64,000 nt of DNA from Sabellastarte sp. h YS-2021 (lineage: Eukaryota; Annelida; Polychaeta; Sabellida; Sabellidae). Of this stretch, positions 11,997 to 22,534 are shown one piece after another. The DNA is taken from assembly GCA_964017235.1 (NCBI GenBank), contig OZ024929.1, positions 25,417,464 to 25,481,463 on the forward strand. Direction: 5' to 3'. How positions within the stretch are numbered: the stretch's first letter is position 1; every line of letters begins with the position of its first letter. Both the position numbers and the translations under genes were made by a program. Under the pieces are notes generated by a model. That model worked only from the letters and a program-made list of their open reading frames with translations. It searched no databases and had not been told where the DNA came from.

Positions 11997-12660
11997 GGGG
12001 CCGGATTCACGAAAGGTCTCAAGTCTTAGCCAAATCTCAGCTGAGATTTTGCTCAAATCTGAGATTTTTATCTCAGCTGAGATTCTGCTTAAGTTGAGAT
12101 TCACGAAAGGAATCTCAGCTGAGACTAAAATCTCAGCCAAGTTTTGAGTCTGGACCAATCAAAACTGATGTAACATTTTGTTGAGATTAGTGGAAAGTAA
12201 ACACATTTATATTTTACCACCCTACCAGATATACTCACATTTTAGAATATTTTCAATCAAGCAATCTTTTTACTATAATTTGTACTGACATTCAAAAGAA
12301 TTGATTATAACAGCAAAACAAGCCACTCATGTAAATTTGTAATGTAAATGTTTACTGTTGTTTTTGTACAAACTCTTAATATATATTCCTAATTTGGGTT
12401 ACAAGTTAAATAATATGTCATACTTCACTTTCATTTTGTTTTGTGACTTTTTATTACATATACTCTATTTATGTAAACTTAAGTCACCCCCTAGGCAGTC
12501 TTAGATTTGAGACCAAATCTGAGAAAAATCTTAGCCTGAGATCTTTTGTGAATCCCAGCTGAGCTAAAGGTCTCAAGTCTGAGAAAAAGCTAAGAAAAAT
12601 TTTAGATTTGAGACCAAAATCTCAGATTTGAGACTTGAGACCTTTCATGAATCTGGCCCC
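11997..12660. mobile_element. MITE with long TIRs, inserted in the LINE
   Basis: Left end GGGGCCGGATTCACGAAAGG and right end CCTTTCATGAATCTGGCCCC are inverted repeats with two mismatches, and homology continues inward through TCTCAAGTC. The sub-terminal zones repeat CTCAGCTGAGAT- and TTTGAGAC-type motifs. The middle (about 12180-12470) is AT-rich and non-coding. No clear target-site duplication could be read (flanks TTACCT and TGTTCG). It interrupts LINE codons, so it arrived after the LINE. Superfamily unassigned. Confidence 0.8.
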
Positions 12661-13044
12661 TGTTCGACTGTTCAAAGGCAGCAAATCAATTCTTCTGGGA
12701 TAGATGGACATAAACTTGGGTATTGTCTGCATAAAGATGAAACTGTTTTCTGTTTTCTGTTCACCAATAACCAAGCTGACGAGGGTAGTGTACAATGAAA
12801 ACAATAAAAGACCCAAGACAGAACCTTGAAGCACACGAAATAGGAGTTTACAAAGATCAGAGAGAGTAGAACCAACTTTTATGGACTGATAGCGCTCAGA
12901 TAGGTAGAAAGTGAACCATTTCAGAATAGAACACTCAACTCCAAAACAAGACTGAAGACAACTAAGAAGAGTGGAATGATCAATGGTGTCAAATGCTGAT
13001 GAGATGTTCAGCACTATCAAGGCAGTAGGTTTGCCTCTTGACAA
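12661..13044 (-). pseudogene. LINE reverse transcriptase, motifs A and B
   Basis: Minus-strand frame with SSAFDTIDHSTLLS (RT motif A, catalytic Asp in FDTIDH), then YLSERYQSIKVG and VLQGSVLGLLLF (motif B, normally VPQGSVLGPLLF, so two prolines are lost). The expected YADD motif C is not readable: the frame continues as SFIFMQTIPKFMSIYP, with only the part after YADD recognisable. The frame then enters the inserted MITE, so its last residues are foreign. This is a dead RT belonging to the CR1/Jockey/L2 assemblage; finer placement needs a tree. Confidence 0.8.
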
Positions 13045-13278
13045 TGATAGGTGAACTTCACTTTTTTATGGAGAGGAGGTCTGAGCTGTCTCTACAGTAA
13101 AACAAATAGATATTTTAATAACATCATAATCCCATGGACCACAATATATAATAAATTATTTGATTAAGTGTAGAAGTGGCTGTGCCATCTCAACACCAAA
13201 GGACAGTACTGCACTGATTAAGTTTATCAATTTGAAACTGTACTTGGTGATGAAACGGCCTGTAAGACCTATATGTAA

Positions 13279-13601
13279 TGCCCCTGTTCCACCAAAGGAT
13301 TAATCCCTGATTGGTCCTGGGACCCTTAATCCATGAAAGTCTGTGAAAAAATATCTGAAAAATGGCTGGCAAAATGGAATCTTGATTCAGGTGTGGGATC
13401 AAGCACAGCTAGATTGTCCTCAGGAAGCCTTGGAAAGCCTCAAATGTCCTCAGACAAGTCACCGTCATTCCCAGACTATGAGGCGGTTAAGCCATGTTTG
13501 TGATCGGTTTCAACCCCGATCCTATCTGGGATATACTGACTGGGTCTCAGACTGGTCTGAGGCTTCCTCAGGCCTCCTGGGACTAATAACAGATTTCCTA
13601 A
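13279..13601 (+). mobile_element. Non-autonomous Harbinger relative, copy 1 (partial)
   Basis: Starts TGCCCCTGTTCCACC, the same terminus as the complete Harbinger element at 16168, preceded by TAA. Sub-terminal sequence matches too: ATTGGTCCTGGGACCCTTAA, then a run of CTCAGACTGGTCTGAGG- and GGGACTAATAACAGATTT-like motifs. There is no transposase. It is interrupted or truncated at 13601, where a second element of the same kind begins after another TAA. Confidence 0.75.
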
Positions 13602-14145
13602 TGCCCCTGTTCCACCAATTAAAGGTTTAAGTGCCGATTGGTCCTGCGACCCTTAATCCTTGAGAGTCTGTGAAAAAAACATGAATAATGGGTGGGGCAA
13701 TGGAATCGAGATCCAGTTCTGAGATTGTTCTTAGGAAGCCTCAGACAACTCACGATCATTCCCCGACTAAGAGGCGATTAAGCCACAATTGTGATACGAT
13801 TCCACACCGATCCTGTCAGGGATATACTGACTGGGTCTCAGACTTGTCTGAGACTTTCTCAGAATTCCTTGGACTAATAACAGATTTTCTCAGACAACTA
13901 TGGCCGATTTTTGCTTTTCTTTTGCATGATGGGTCAGGGATAGATCTGGGATTAAGCCCATACCTTCTGGGACTAAAACCAAGCTGACCTGGCATTAACA
14001 GTCCCAGGAAGTCTGAGACAACATAGATTGTGTAAATTAGGGTCTGAGGAGGTCTCAGAAAGTCTCAGACTGGAATATTTGTGGGTAGGGGTGACAGTGG
14101 ATCGGTTACAGTCATGACAAATATCAAACATATTTGCTTTTTTAT
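13602..14145 (+). mobile_element. Non-autonomous Harbinger relative, copy 2
   Basis: Again begins TGCCCCTGTTCCACC after TAA. At 14095-14145 it retains a segment close to the inner part of the autonomous right end (GGATCGGTTACAGTCATGAC, then AAATATCAAACATATTTG). The last roughly 130 bp expected at the right terminus are missing, so it is 3'-truncated. It shares both sub-terminal regions with the autonomous element, which suggests internal deletion from a related, more diverged Harbinger. Confidence 0.7.
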
Positions 14146-16164
14146 ACCTTCTGCTCTCATATTACACACCTTAACCATATTATATGCTCGAATGGTTAAT
14201 CACAAAGAAGTATACCCTTAGGTCACAGAAATTTCAGATTCATTTTCAATACCTACAGTGAACTTAATTTAACTTAAGACGACATATGGAAAACTTCCTT
14301 CTAATTATTGTTCAGATCAGATATTCAGATATTTCTATTTTTACCCAATAATAAAACATCCTGATCAATAAGATTTGATTACATAAATCAATATAGAAAT
14401 CTAAAAATATATAAGGAAGTACCAGTAGATTATATGAAATAGCATGTGTTTTAAGAGACATACCATTGCATGCATGTGTATATTTATGTGAGTTGAAATC
14501 TTTTTGGTAAAACTTCAACAGAAAGACCACAAATGACCACTTTACTTTGGTCTTGCATGTTTCCAACAGCAAATCTTTAAAATGACTTCTAATACAGTTA
14601 CATTTTTATGTAGGTTTTCTCTTTCTTCTGCCTCATAGATAACCCTTAAAAGATAACATTTTACCTGGAAATTAACTCACTTCCAACTTCAGCATTTAAG
14701 GTTCAGATGTTGTGAAATGATGCGAAATTTAACATTGGACTTAATGAAGATTAATGGTTTACAATGTGCTGTACATATTGTTACTAACCACTCTGTATTA
14801 GTTTGTATTACTAAGCCTGCTGCTTATTGTGAAAACTTTAACCTGTGCTAGCTGTGCACTACATAGAAGATAATTATTAATACAAATAACAATAAAAGCA
14901 TTCGCAAAGTACAAAACAGCTTAGAAGTATATTCTAAACTGCTGATGTTCTAAAGGAAACACCAGATTGCCCCCCCCCCCCCCCCCAAAATAGTTCCGAG
15001 GTATGTGAGCAGGGAAGAATAGTAGAATAGAAGTAGAATAGTATTTACTAAAGAGATATGTTACTAGTTGATTTCTGATACTAGATACTGTGCCCTGTGA
15101 TCCGATGATGTAATGAAGCTTATTCCATTCAAACAGTGCTGTGAATATGAAACATCATCCAGTTTTTTTATCAAGTTAAGAGAATGGAAATGTAATTTGG
15201 AAAGCCTGCTGGACTTAATTAGTGAAGATAGATACGGAGGTTGATTCATTCTGGTGGCTTTGAGCATGTAATGATTGCATTTTGAACAGATCATCTGATC
15301 AACAGGTGGCTGGTGAAGTTTACTTAAATATTCAAACAGGTAGCTGTACAATCTAACTTGTATACAATGCGGCAGGGTGCATTTTGAACTATTTTTCTGA
15401 AGTTTGTGTTGCCATATAATAATGAATTGCAGTGGTCCAATCAACTGCAGATCATAGTACAGGCCACTGGTATAAACTCTGAAAGTATAACCCCTTTCAT
15501 TTTATACCCAGGTAGTTTCTGGGGACCCCTAGGATCTATACCTTAGTAGATTCTGGTGCCCTCTAAGAATCTTTCACAACCATACAGTTTACAATTAATA
15601 TAGGATAAACATTCTTTGCTTTGAGAACCCTTAATATTTTTCATGAAATTGTCAAAGTAAATTTGGTGATTATTTGGGTTCATGTCTAAATACATGAATA
15701 TGATAATATCAGGATTCAGTCTTATAAAGCTGCAAACTGCACACTCTCTACTTGACAAGATGACTACCAACATCATTTTGAGTTGAAGCAGCTCTGTCTG
15801 GAGATTGCTTGCACAATCTTGAGATAGCCAATCTTTTGATGACAAGATTGCACAAGTCCCATCTTGAGATCATGCAGATTTTAACTTTGTGCCCAACAAT
15901 ATGACTGAGTATTTATTTTAAATTTCTCATTCAGAAATGAATTCATGTAACTCCTACATTGTGTTCAAAACTTCACATGCAGATACTTTTTATCAAAAGT
16001 GTGTGATTTGTAATGCAAAATACATGTATGCATAACCATTAAGTGTGATAAGGTATTAATTGTTAATAATGTAGTAAAAATAGAATTAACACTCTGTTTA
16101 TTGTTATTCCTTCACTCTATGTTACAAATCACAAGGTGGTGGACCATAGATTCTGTGAGGAGGG
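14146..16164. other. No gene identified
   Basis: AT-rich. A poly(C) run lies near 14970-14986. Minus-strand frames at 15064-15444 and 15543-15845 have no recognisable domain and atypical composition. At 16150 and 21132 the copies of TAGATTCTGTGAGG flank the Harbinger insertion. Confidence 0.45.
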
Positions 16165-16562
16165 TTATGCCCCTGTTCCACCAAAAGATTAAGCCCCGAT
16201 CCTGTCGGCGACCCTTAATCGTGGACAGTCGGTGGGAAAATAACAAAAATGGGCGGGAATACTGGGTCGGTACTCAAGTCTGGGATTAAGAACAGATCGT
16301 CCCCAGGACGCCTCAGGCGGCCGCAGACAGTCCCCGACTGGTCTGGGACTAAGAACCGACTAAGCCAGTTTTCAGGTCGGTTTCAACCACGATCCTGTCG
16401 TACACATACCGACTGGGTCCCAGGACGCCTCAGGCCTCCTGGGACTAAGAGCCGACTAACCCACGATTAACTACCGGCGTCCTCAGGCGTCCTCAGGCCT
16501 CCTCAGTCTTCCCCAGACCAGGATCCCTGATTCTTGTTTTCCAAAGTTGCTGGATTTTCTGG

Positions 16563-16578
16563 GTATATATATATAAAA
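16563..16578 (+). promoter_or_regulatory. TATA box of the transposase gene
   Basis: A TATATATATAAAA stretch 43-58 bp upstream of the transposase ATG, inside the left arm of the Harbinger element. Spacing is compatible with a short 5' leader. Alternatively TTGCTTTTCTAG just before the ATG is a splice acceptor, with the promoter further upstream. Confidence 0.45.
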
Positions 16579-16620
16579 TTCGCGATCTAATCATCATTGC
16601 TTTTCTAGGAACACAGCAGG

Positions 16621-17922
16621 ATGCCACCTTTTAATGGAAGACAGATTCAACAACAACTTAGGGCTTTTTTGGTTTTTATTCAGTTACAAATAATCATGTA
16701 TTTCCATTTTTTACGTCGACCACAGCAACCACCACCAGCACCACCAGCACCCATACAGAGACCTAGAAGAAGGCACAACATGTGGGTCAGGCCATGGCTG
16801 CTACAGAGAGAGGAGAGGGGGGCCTACCACAACATTATGGCTGATCTTTATGCCACAGATATTCCAGGATTCACCAACTACATGAGGATGACCCCAGAAT
16901 TTTTTGAAATGATTAAGACCAGACTGGAACCACACCTAGCCAGGCAGGCCACCAACTACAGAGCACCAATCAGTGTTGGTGAGAAGTTAGCCCTCACCAT
17001 CAGATATCTGGCCACAGGAGAGTCCTACACATCATTGTCCTGTCAGTTCAGGGTTGGAAGATCCACCATCTCCAAGTTTATACCAGAGGTCTGCAGGGCC
17101 ATCCAGGATGAGTTCACCAGGGAGCACCTGAAGTGTCCTACAACCCCAGATGAGTGGAAAGAACTGGAGAGGGAATTCAGGATCAGATGGAATGTTCCAC
17201 ATGCCCTGGGAGCTCTGGATGGGAAGCATGTGGCCCTGAAGAAGCCCAAGAACACTGGAGCCCTCTACCACAACTACAAGGGATTCTTTTCCATTGTGAT
17301 GTTGGCCCTGGTAGATGGACAGTACAAGTTTAGATGGGTGGATGTGGGTACTGAAGGATCCTGCTCGGATGGCCAGATATTTAATGCCTCTCAGCTGAAG
17401 AGGAGGTTTGAGGATGGCAGGATAGGCTTCCCTGACCCAGCTCCTATAACACAGGGTGGGAGAGATGTCCCCTACTTCATCCTGGCAGATGATGCTTTTG
17501 CCCTGAAGAGCTGGCTCATGAAACCCTATGGCAGAAGGATGTTAACCAGAGAGGAAAGGATTGCCAATTACAGAATTTCAAGGGGCAGAAGAGTGGTGGA
17601 GAACGCTTTTGGCATCCTTGTGTCAAGATTCAGGGTGATGAGGACAACCATTGAACTACCCCCAGCAACAGTCAGGGAAGTGGTCTTGACCTGTGTTGTT
17701 CTACACAACATACTGAGAAGCCAGTATCAAGGTCAACCTGGTGGTCAGCAGCCTGGGGAGGACGATGATGATGATGTACCTGATGATTGTGGATTGATTG
17801 GGGGTGCTGCTGGTGGTGGCCAAGACAGAAACCCTGCTAGAGAAGCCAAAAGACAGAGGGATTACCTGAAGGACTACTTCAACAATGAGGGAGCAGTGGC
17901 CTGGCAAGATGGCAGAATATAA
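16621..17922 (+). CDS. PIF/Harbinger DDE transposase (HARBI1-like)
   Basis: 433 residues, intact. It would cut and rejoin the element ends. After a short proline-rich N-terminus it carries a helix-turn-helix-like stretch at about 136-162 (YTSLSCQFRVGRSTISKF), typical of the nuclease family DDE_Tnp_4. The DDE domain follows: D200 in GALDGKHV, D241 in RWVDVGTEGSCSD, a conserved ILADDAF near 290 and E327 in RRVVENAFGIL. The C-terminus has an acidic patch (GEDDDDDVPDD) and a basic tail. Length is in the normal range. The first ATG after the TATA box is used. Its partner, the MADF-like protein, is encoded convergently at 20328-19108; in this superfamily the partner is needed for nuclear import and DNA binding. 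Confidence 0.93.
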   Translation: MPPFNGRQIQQQLRAFLVFIQLQIIMYFHFLRRPQQPPPAPPAPIQRPRRRHNMWVRPWLLQREERGAYHNIMADLYATDIPGFTNYMRMTPEFFEMIKTRLEPHLARQATNYRAPISVGEKLALTIRYLATGESYTSLSCQFRVGRSTISKFIPEVCRAIQDEFTREHLKCPTTPDEWKELEREFRIRWNVPHALGALDGKHVALKKPKNTGALYHNYKGFFSIVMLALVDGQYKFRWVDVGTEGSCSDGQIFNASQLKRRFEDGRIGFPDPAPITQGGRDVPYFILADDAFALKSWLMKPYGRRMLTREERIANYRISRGRRVVENAFGILVSRFRVMRTTIELPPATVREVVLTCVVLHNILRSQYQGQPGGQQPGEDDDDDVPDDCGLIGGAAGGGQDRNPAREAKRQRDYLKDYFNNEGAVAWQDGRI

Positions 17923-18023
17923 GTCCTGCTGCAGTAACCAGTCCTTTTCAGGACTAACTACAACAGTCCCTTTCAGGACTACCAATTATTCCAAAAACAA
18001 TTAATCAGCTATGTTTGCTACAG

Positions 18024-18295
18024 ACGGACAAACCCCATGCCAAACTTAACTTGTTGAGACGGACAAACAGACAAACCCCATGCCAAACATAACTTGTTGA
18101 GACGGACAAACAGACAAACCCCATGCCAAACATAACTTGTTCAGACGGACAAACAGACAAACCCCATGCCAAACATAACTTGTTGAGACGGACAAACAGA
18201 CAAACCCCATGCCAAACATAACTTGTTCAGACGGACAAACAGACAAACCCCATGCCAAACATAACTTGTTCAGACGGACAAACAGACAGACACAA
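18024..18295. repeat. 43-bp minisatellite, about 6 copies
   Basis: Units of GACGGACAAACAGACAAACC, CCATGCCAAACATAACTTGT plus a TGA/TCA variant recur every 43 bp. Copies differ mainly by G/C at one site (TTGAG or TTCAG). The period is not a multiple of three, so open frames over it (for example 18046-18258) are artefacts. It sits between the convergent 3' ends of the two Harbinger genes. Confidence 0.92.
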
Positions 18296-19107
18296 CTTTC
18301 TCACCCAACAAACAGACAAACCCACTGTTAAACAAAAGCCAAACACAAAGTCACACATTATATCCGAAATTAAATTATTTTTTTATATATTTTCAAATCC
18401 ACATCATAATTTCACCAATTCTTTTTGTTCATGGCTTTGAAATTTATTTGTAGCAGAAAGGTTTTCATGGAAATCTTCAATTTTAAATCTTCACTTCTAA
18501 TCACAAAAATTTGGAAAATATACCCATGGAACTAGTTTTGCTTTCAATAATGGGGGATTGTGTTTGCAAAATAGTTTGTCAGTTTGTTGGCATGGGTTCT
18601 ATTTACTTTTGGGTTTGTGTGTTTGTTGCTTGGTGGTTACTGGGGTTGGGTTTATTTTTGGTAGTTGGGTGTTAGGTTTGGTACTGGGTTTGTTATTTGG
18701 GGGTTATGTTTGGTGTTGGGTTTGTCTGTTTGTGGGTTGGAAAGTATGTGATAATGCCTTTTAAATCTAGGGAAGGTGTAAGTGTTGGACTTTTCTATTA
18801 AAGATTTTAAACTATCCCATGGATTTTAATCTAAAAATGGGCTGATTAATGGCCATATTGGGAGTTACTTTTTATTTTTTTTATGTGGCCTTTTTTGTTA
18901 TGTGTGGTACCATGGGTTATTTGTTTCATGTTTGGGGTGGTGTAGGTGTTGGACTTGAACTTTTTTTTTCTTGTGATAAGTATTTGTACTGAACTTTTTT
19001 GTTTTGGGAGGGGAATTGGAAGAACACGTAGCTGAATAATTGTTTTTGGAAGATTTGGTGGCCCTGAAAAGGGCCTGGCAGGTCAAAGACCCGCCCTGAC
19101 TGGATGG

Positions 19108-20328
19108 CTACTGAGGAGGCTGCTGCTGCTGTTGAGGCGGTGCTGAAGTGGTGATAGTAAAGAGCTGCTGCTGCGGTTGTTGCTGCTGCTGCTGCTGAGG
19201 CTGCTTGACGATCTGTGTTGATGTCAGATCTGGTAGCTGGCTTAAGATTCCACTCAGATTGTGTCTGCTCCCTTCGTCCTGTACAGTTAGGACAGATGTC
19301 GGGTTGCTGAAGCCAATGGGGCTTGGTGTATAGTACACAAAACTGCTGCTAGCTGCTGCTTGAGTGGAACTAGACGCCTGTGGAGTGGTTGTTGGCAGTA
19401 GGCCGACCCTCTGGGACTCCGTGGTAACAGTGGCTGATCTTCTGGGCAATGGCTGACGTCTGCGGTTACTCTTAATAGTTTCGATGTCTCTAAAAATCTT
19501 GCCCTTTAATTCTTCAAATTCTTCTTGAGTCATCTTCTCGGCCTCTGATGCCACGTAGTCAAAGAAGGGCTGCCTGTCTGACTTCTGATGCAGAAAACCA
19601 GAGATAAGTGTCCTCATCTGCTCAAAGTGTTCGAGAATCTTGGAGTCTGTAGTTGAAACGGGCGTTGATGTAATGATGGACTGACTCCTCTCCCTCAGGA
19701 CACTGGACTCGAGGTGTTCTGTATCAGTAGTTGAGCCACGTGATTCGTCCTGCCTGCTGGTATTTGGACTGGCCTCAAAACCTGAACTTCTATTGGCCCC
19801 CTTTCTTCTGATGTGGGTTTTAAGAAAACCCATCTGTTGGTACACCCAGGACTGTCTCTTGGTCATCTCCCTCGGGGCTTGGCCAGATTGGAGCTTAGAC
19901 AGCTTCCCATAACGGGTTCGCTGGGACTCGAACCATCTTCTCACATCAAAGGGCTGGAGCTTGAGTTCTGCAGATATTTCTGCCCAGAGAGCCTCTCTTC
20001 TGGTCCTGTCGTGGAAACGTGAATGTTCCTTGTCATACAGTTCAGGGTGCAGCTTTACAAATTCCACAATGGAAACTTCCTCACTGTCTGTAAAAGTGGC
20101 ACACACCCTGGCTCTCTTGGCTGAAGAATGGCACTCCGGATCTTCCTCACACCTCTCTTCTTCTTCTGCCACAGCTTCCCCAATAGCTGGATCTTCCTGA
20201 ATCTCCTCCTCCTCTCTCCTCTCACTTCCTTCTTCTGTAATAACTTCACTCCTCTCCTCTACTTGACTTTCCTTCTCCCTCTCATCCATCTTTTTCCTTC
20301 CTCTCTTCCCTCCTTTCTCTTTCCTCAT
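19108..20328 (-). CDS. Harbinger MADF/Myb-like DNA-binding protein
   Basis: 406 residues, intact. An N-terminal basic then strongly acidic segment (1-65) is followed by a MADF/SANT-like domain at about 80-146: VEFVKLHPELYDKEHSRFHD, then ALWAEISAEL and VRRWFESQRTRYGKLSK, with the aromatic spacing typical of the trihelix fold. The middle is Ser/Thr-rich and the C-terminus is polyglutamine (QPQQQQQQQPQQQ), coded by CTG-rich DNA on the plus strand. In PIF/Harbinger elements the second gene encodes a Myb/trihelix protein that binds sub-terminal sites and recruits the transposase; position and domain match that role. A TATA-like box at 20501-20510 precedes it. It could be mistaken for a host MADF gene, but it lies wholly within the TIRs. 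Confidence 0.88.
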   Translation of the reverse strand: MRKEKGGKRGRKKMDEREKESQVEERSEVITEEGSERREEEEIQEDPAIGEAVAEEEERCEEDPECHSSAKRARVCATFTDSEEVSIVEFVKLHPELYDKEHSRFHDRTRREALWAEISAELKLQPFDVRRWFESQRTRYGKLSKLQSGQAPREMTKRQSWVYQQMGFLKTHIRRKGANRSSGFEASPNTSRQDESRGSTTDTEHLESSVLRERSQSIITSTPVSTTDSKILEHFEQMRTLISGFLHQKSDRQPFFDYVASEAEKMTQEEFEELKGKIFRDIETIKSNRRRQPLPRRSATVTTESQRVGLLPTTTPQASSSTQAAASSSFVYYTPSPIGFSNPTSVLTVQDEGSRHNLSGILSQLPDLTSTQIVKQPQQQQQQQPQQQLFTITTSAPPQQQQQPPQ

Positions 20329-20500
20329 AATCCAGTCGACAAAATAATAAAAAAATAGTAAAATGTGTCTCCTAACTGTGAAATTTGCCCTAAGCTCAAG
20401 TATATAAAATATAAAATAAAAACTGAAAACCCCTACAAATCAGTGACACACGTCTCTCAGTAGCCAAACAGTCAGTAACAACGAGAATGTGTGCGCGGTC

Positions 20501-20510
20501 GCTTATATAG
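20501..20510 (-). promoter_or_regulatory. TATA box of the MADF-like gene
   Basis: Minus-strand CTATATAAGC followed by a CG-rich segment (GACCGCGCACAC), about 175 bp upstream of the ATG at 20328. Placement suggests a leader of roughly 140-150 bp. Read by eye, with no transcript evidence. Confidence 0.5.
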
Positions 20511-21132
20511 TCCCAGACCTGCTCATTGCCTCGTTTTAATTTCCAACGCGCGGAAAACAGTCGGTTCTTAATCGGTTGTTAGTCCCAGGCCGCCTGGGGC
20601 ATCCTCAGGCCGCCGCAGACTGAAAATGCGTGGTCCCAGGCGTCCTGGGGAGGCCGGTTTGGATCGGTTAGGGTCGGTTACCCTTAGTCGGTTCTTAGTC
20701 CCAGACCTTGATTTTTGGGTCCCAGGACACCGCAGACGGTCTGAGGCTTCCGGGGACTAATGCAACCGACCCACTTTCAGACGCATGAAATTCATACGCA
20801 TCATATTTGAGTCTGGGATTAACAACCGGCCTCCTGGGACTAAGCTAGGGAGGTCTGGGACTAAGGGTCGCAGGCGGCCTGGGACAACAACCGACTCTGT
20901 AAATTTGGGTCTGAGGAGGCCTGAGGACGCCTGGGACTGGACATTTTGTTGACGGTGGGAAATATGAATCGGTTGTAGTCGTGTGAAATATCAAACATGT
21001 TTGATTTCTCACACGGCCCCAATCGACCACAACCGACCCTTACAGGACGCCTGGGACTAAGCAAATATTTCAAACCGACCCCCCAAAACCCTTAATCGGG
21101 AGCCTTAGTCGTGTGGTGGAACACCCACATTA

Positions 21133-22534
21133 GATTCTGTGAGGGTTCAGAATTTACCTAGGGGTACACTTTAGAATCCAATTTCTCGAAAATTCAAGGT
21201 TAACATAAAAAGCCATTGACTGATTGATAAAATTTGTCAGTAAAATTCAATTAAAGGGCTCCAAAAGATAGCACCATAACAATGAAAGGTGATTTTTTTC
21301 ATTATAAAGTGAAGCTCATTATTACACATAAAAAGGCTTTTTGAAAAGAAAATTTAGTATATATGCTGTGATATTTGTTGTCATTGCTCTCAATCTTATT
21401 AATGGACACATATACACAGAAAAAAAACTATTTGCTTGCACAAACTTATAGTTTCACAGATGACTTTGGATAAACTTTTGCCAAAAATAATACACAATAA
21501 ACTTTAAGGTTACACTTTTCACAGATTGACATCTTTACAGGAAGGCCATTAAGAAATAAAAAGCTATTGTGTTCATTTGTCCAGGAAGTTATTAATGGTA
21601 GCCGGTGGGCACAAAGAACTATGTCTAACTGTTAAAGTGCTGGCTAGTGGTGTTAGCCTTGTCTGATGATAAAGTTAAATAAGACAGCAATATTGATTTT
21701 TGGATGAGAATTTATTTGGGTTTCAGTGTAATATTTAAAACACTTTATAGGTCATATCACAATGGGTAGTTTCATGGTAAAATAAAAAAAAACAGCATCA
21801 AAGAGGTTTAATAAAAAGGTGATATAGTTTTACATTAAAAACTAAAAGTTACGAAGCTGTAAAATTTATTAATTGATCTGTTTATTAACTGAAGTATAGC
21901 TGTCAATGGAGATAGCAAAATGAGGGCTCACTAAGACAAGGTCAAAGATCAATCAAGATCACACCATGACATTGCATACCTTCACTCCCGACCAGTATCA
22001 CTGCTAAGTATTAACTTCTTACAGATTATGGTTTCCGAGATAAAGCCCAGGCAAGATTATAAAGGTCAAGGTCAGTGTGTCAAGGTCAAAGGTGAAATCA
22101 AGGTTTGACCATGCTGTTGCACAACTACAACCCCCAACCTTTTTCTCTGCCAAGATTTTTCCTGCCACCCAACCGCTTGCCCATCCTTCAACTTGTCCGC
22201 ACACCGGGCTCTGTGGGTAAAAACAATACCTGTACAGCCTTTAAAGGCTTTGGAATAAAAGTGTCTAAATATACCAATTTATACACAGCTCTTTGGTTAT
22301 AACAAGTAATATTAGTGTTTCAGTTGTGGATCAGCATAAACTTATTGTTTGTATTGAAAATACAATTTTAATAAATTCGCAGTCTAAGAATTATTTCTCT
22401 GAAAATTGTTATATTCTCAAAACTTTCTTGGAATACGAGTATTATTAATATAACTATATCAGTGAAAATGGATTCAGTGCATATTAATAAGTCAAGAATT
22501 GAACTGGGGATCAGCAAGCAAAACTAACTTTTCC
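21133..22534. repeat. Degenerate repeats, no gene
   Basis: Contains a decayed minus-strand fragment of the SINE 3' body at about 21713-21782 (TTTATTTGGGTTT, then AGGTCATATCACAATGGGTA). At 22050-22110 there is an AAGGTCAAGGTCA-type stretch like those in Helentron-like cores elsewhere in the window. No coding exon is recognisable. Confidence 0.45.

Larger units (their letters stand above)
11165..13050 (-). mobile_element. Truncated CR1/Jockey-type LINE, split by a MITE
   Basis: The 3' half of a non-LTR retrotransposon on the minus strand. Reverse-transcriptase pieces lie at 13044-12661 and 11969-11169, with the 664-bp MITE 11997-12660 between them. The 5' half (endonuclease, N-terminal RT) is absent, the usual 5' truncation of LINE copies. 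The 3' boundary near 11165 is approximate and no target-site duplication could be fixed. Confidence 0.8.
16168..21129. mobile_element. Complete autonomous PIF/Harbinger transposon (4,962 bp)
   Basis: Ends TGCCCCTGTTCCACC (left) and, inverted, TGTGGGTGTTCCACC (right). Both are bounded by TTA (16165-16167 and 21130-21132), the TWA-type 3-bp duplication characteristic of PIF/Harbinger. Inside are two convergent intact genes: a DDE transposase (+) and a MADF/Myb-like protein (-), the standard two-gene set of this superfamily. A 43-bp minisatellite lies between their 3' ends. Both sub-terminal regions (16190-16530 and 20530-21120) are dense in repeated CAGGCGTCCT/GGGACTAA/AACCGACT motifs, probably transposase-complex binding sites. 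No stop or frameshift interrupts either gene, so it is recent and may be active. Confidence 0.93.

Noticed and set aside
15064..15444. 126-codon minus-strand frame
   Set aside because: No domain, unlikely composition and no splice context that extends it.
18046..18258. 70-codon frame rich in Cys/Val/Leu
   Set aside because: It translates the 43-bp minisatellite, whose period is not a multiple of three. It is a by-product of the repeat.
19108..20328. Host MADF transcription factor gene
   Set aside because: It lies within the Harbinger TIRs, convergent with the transposase, the standard position of the transposon's second gene.
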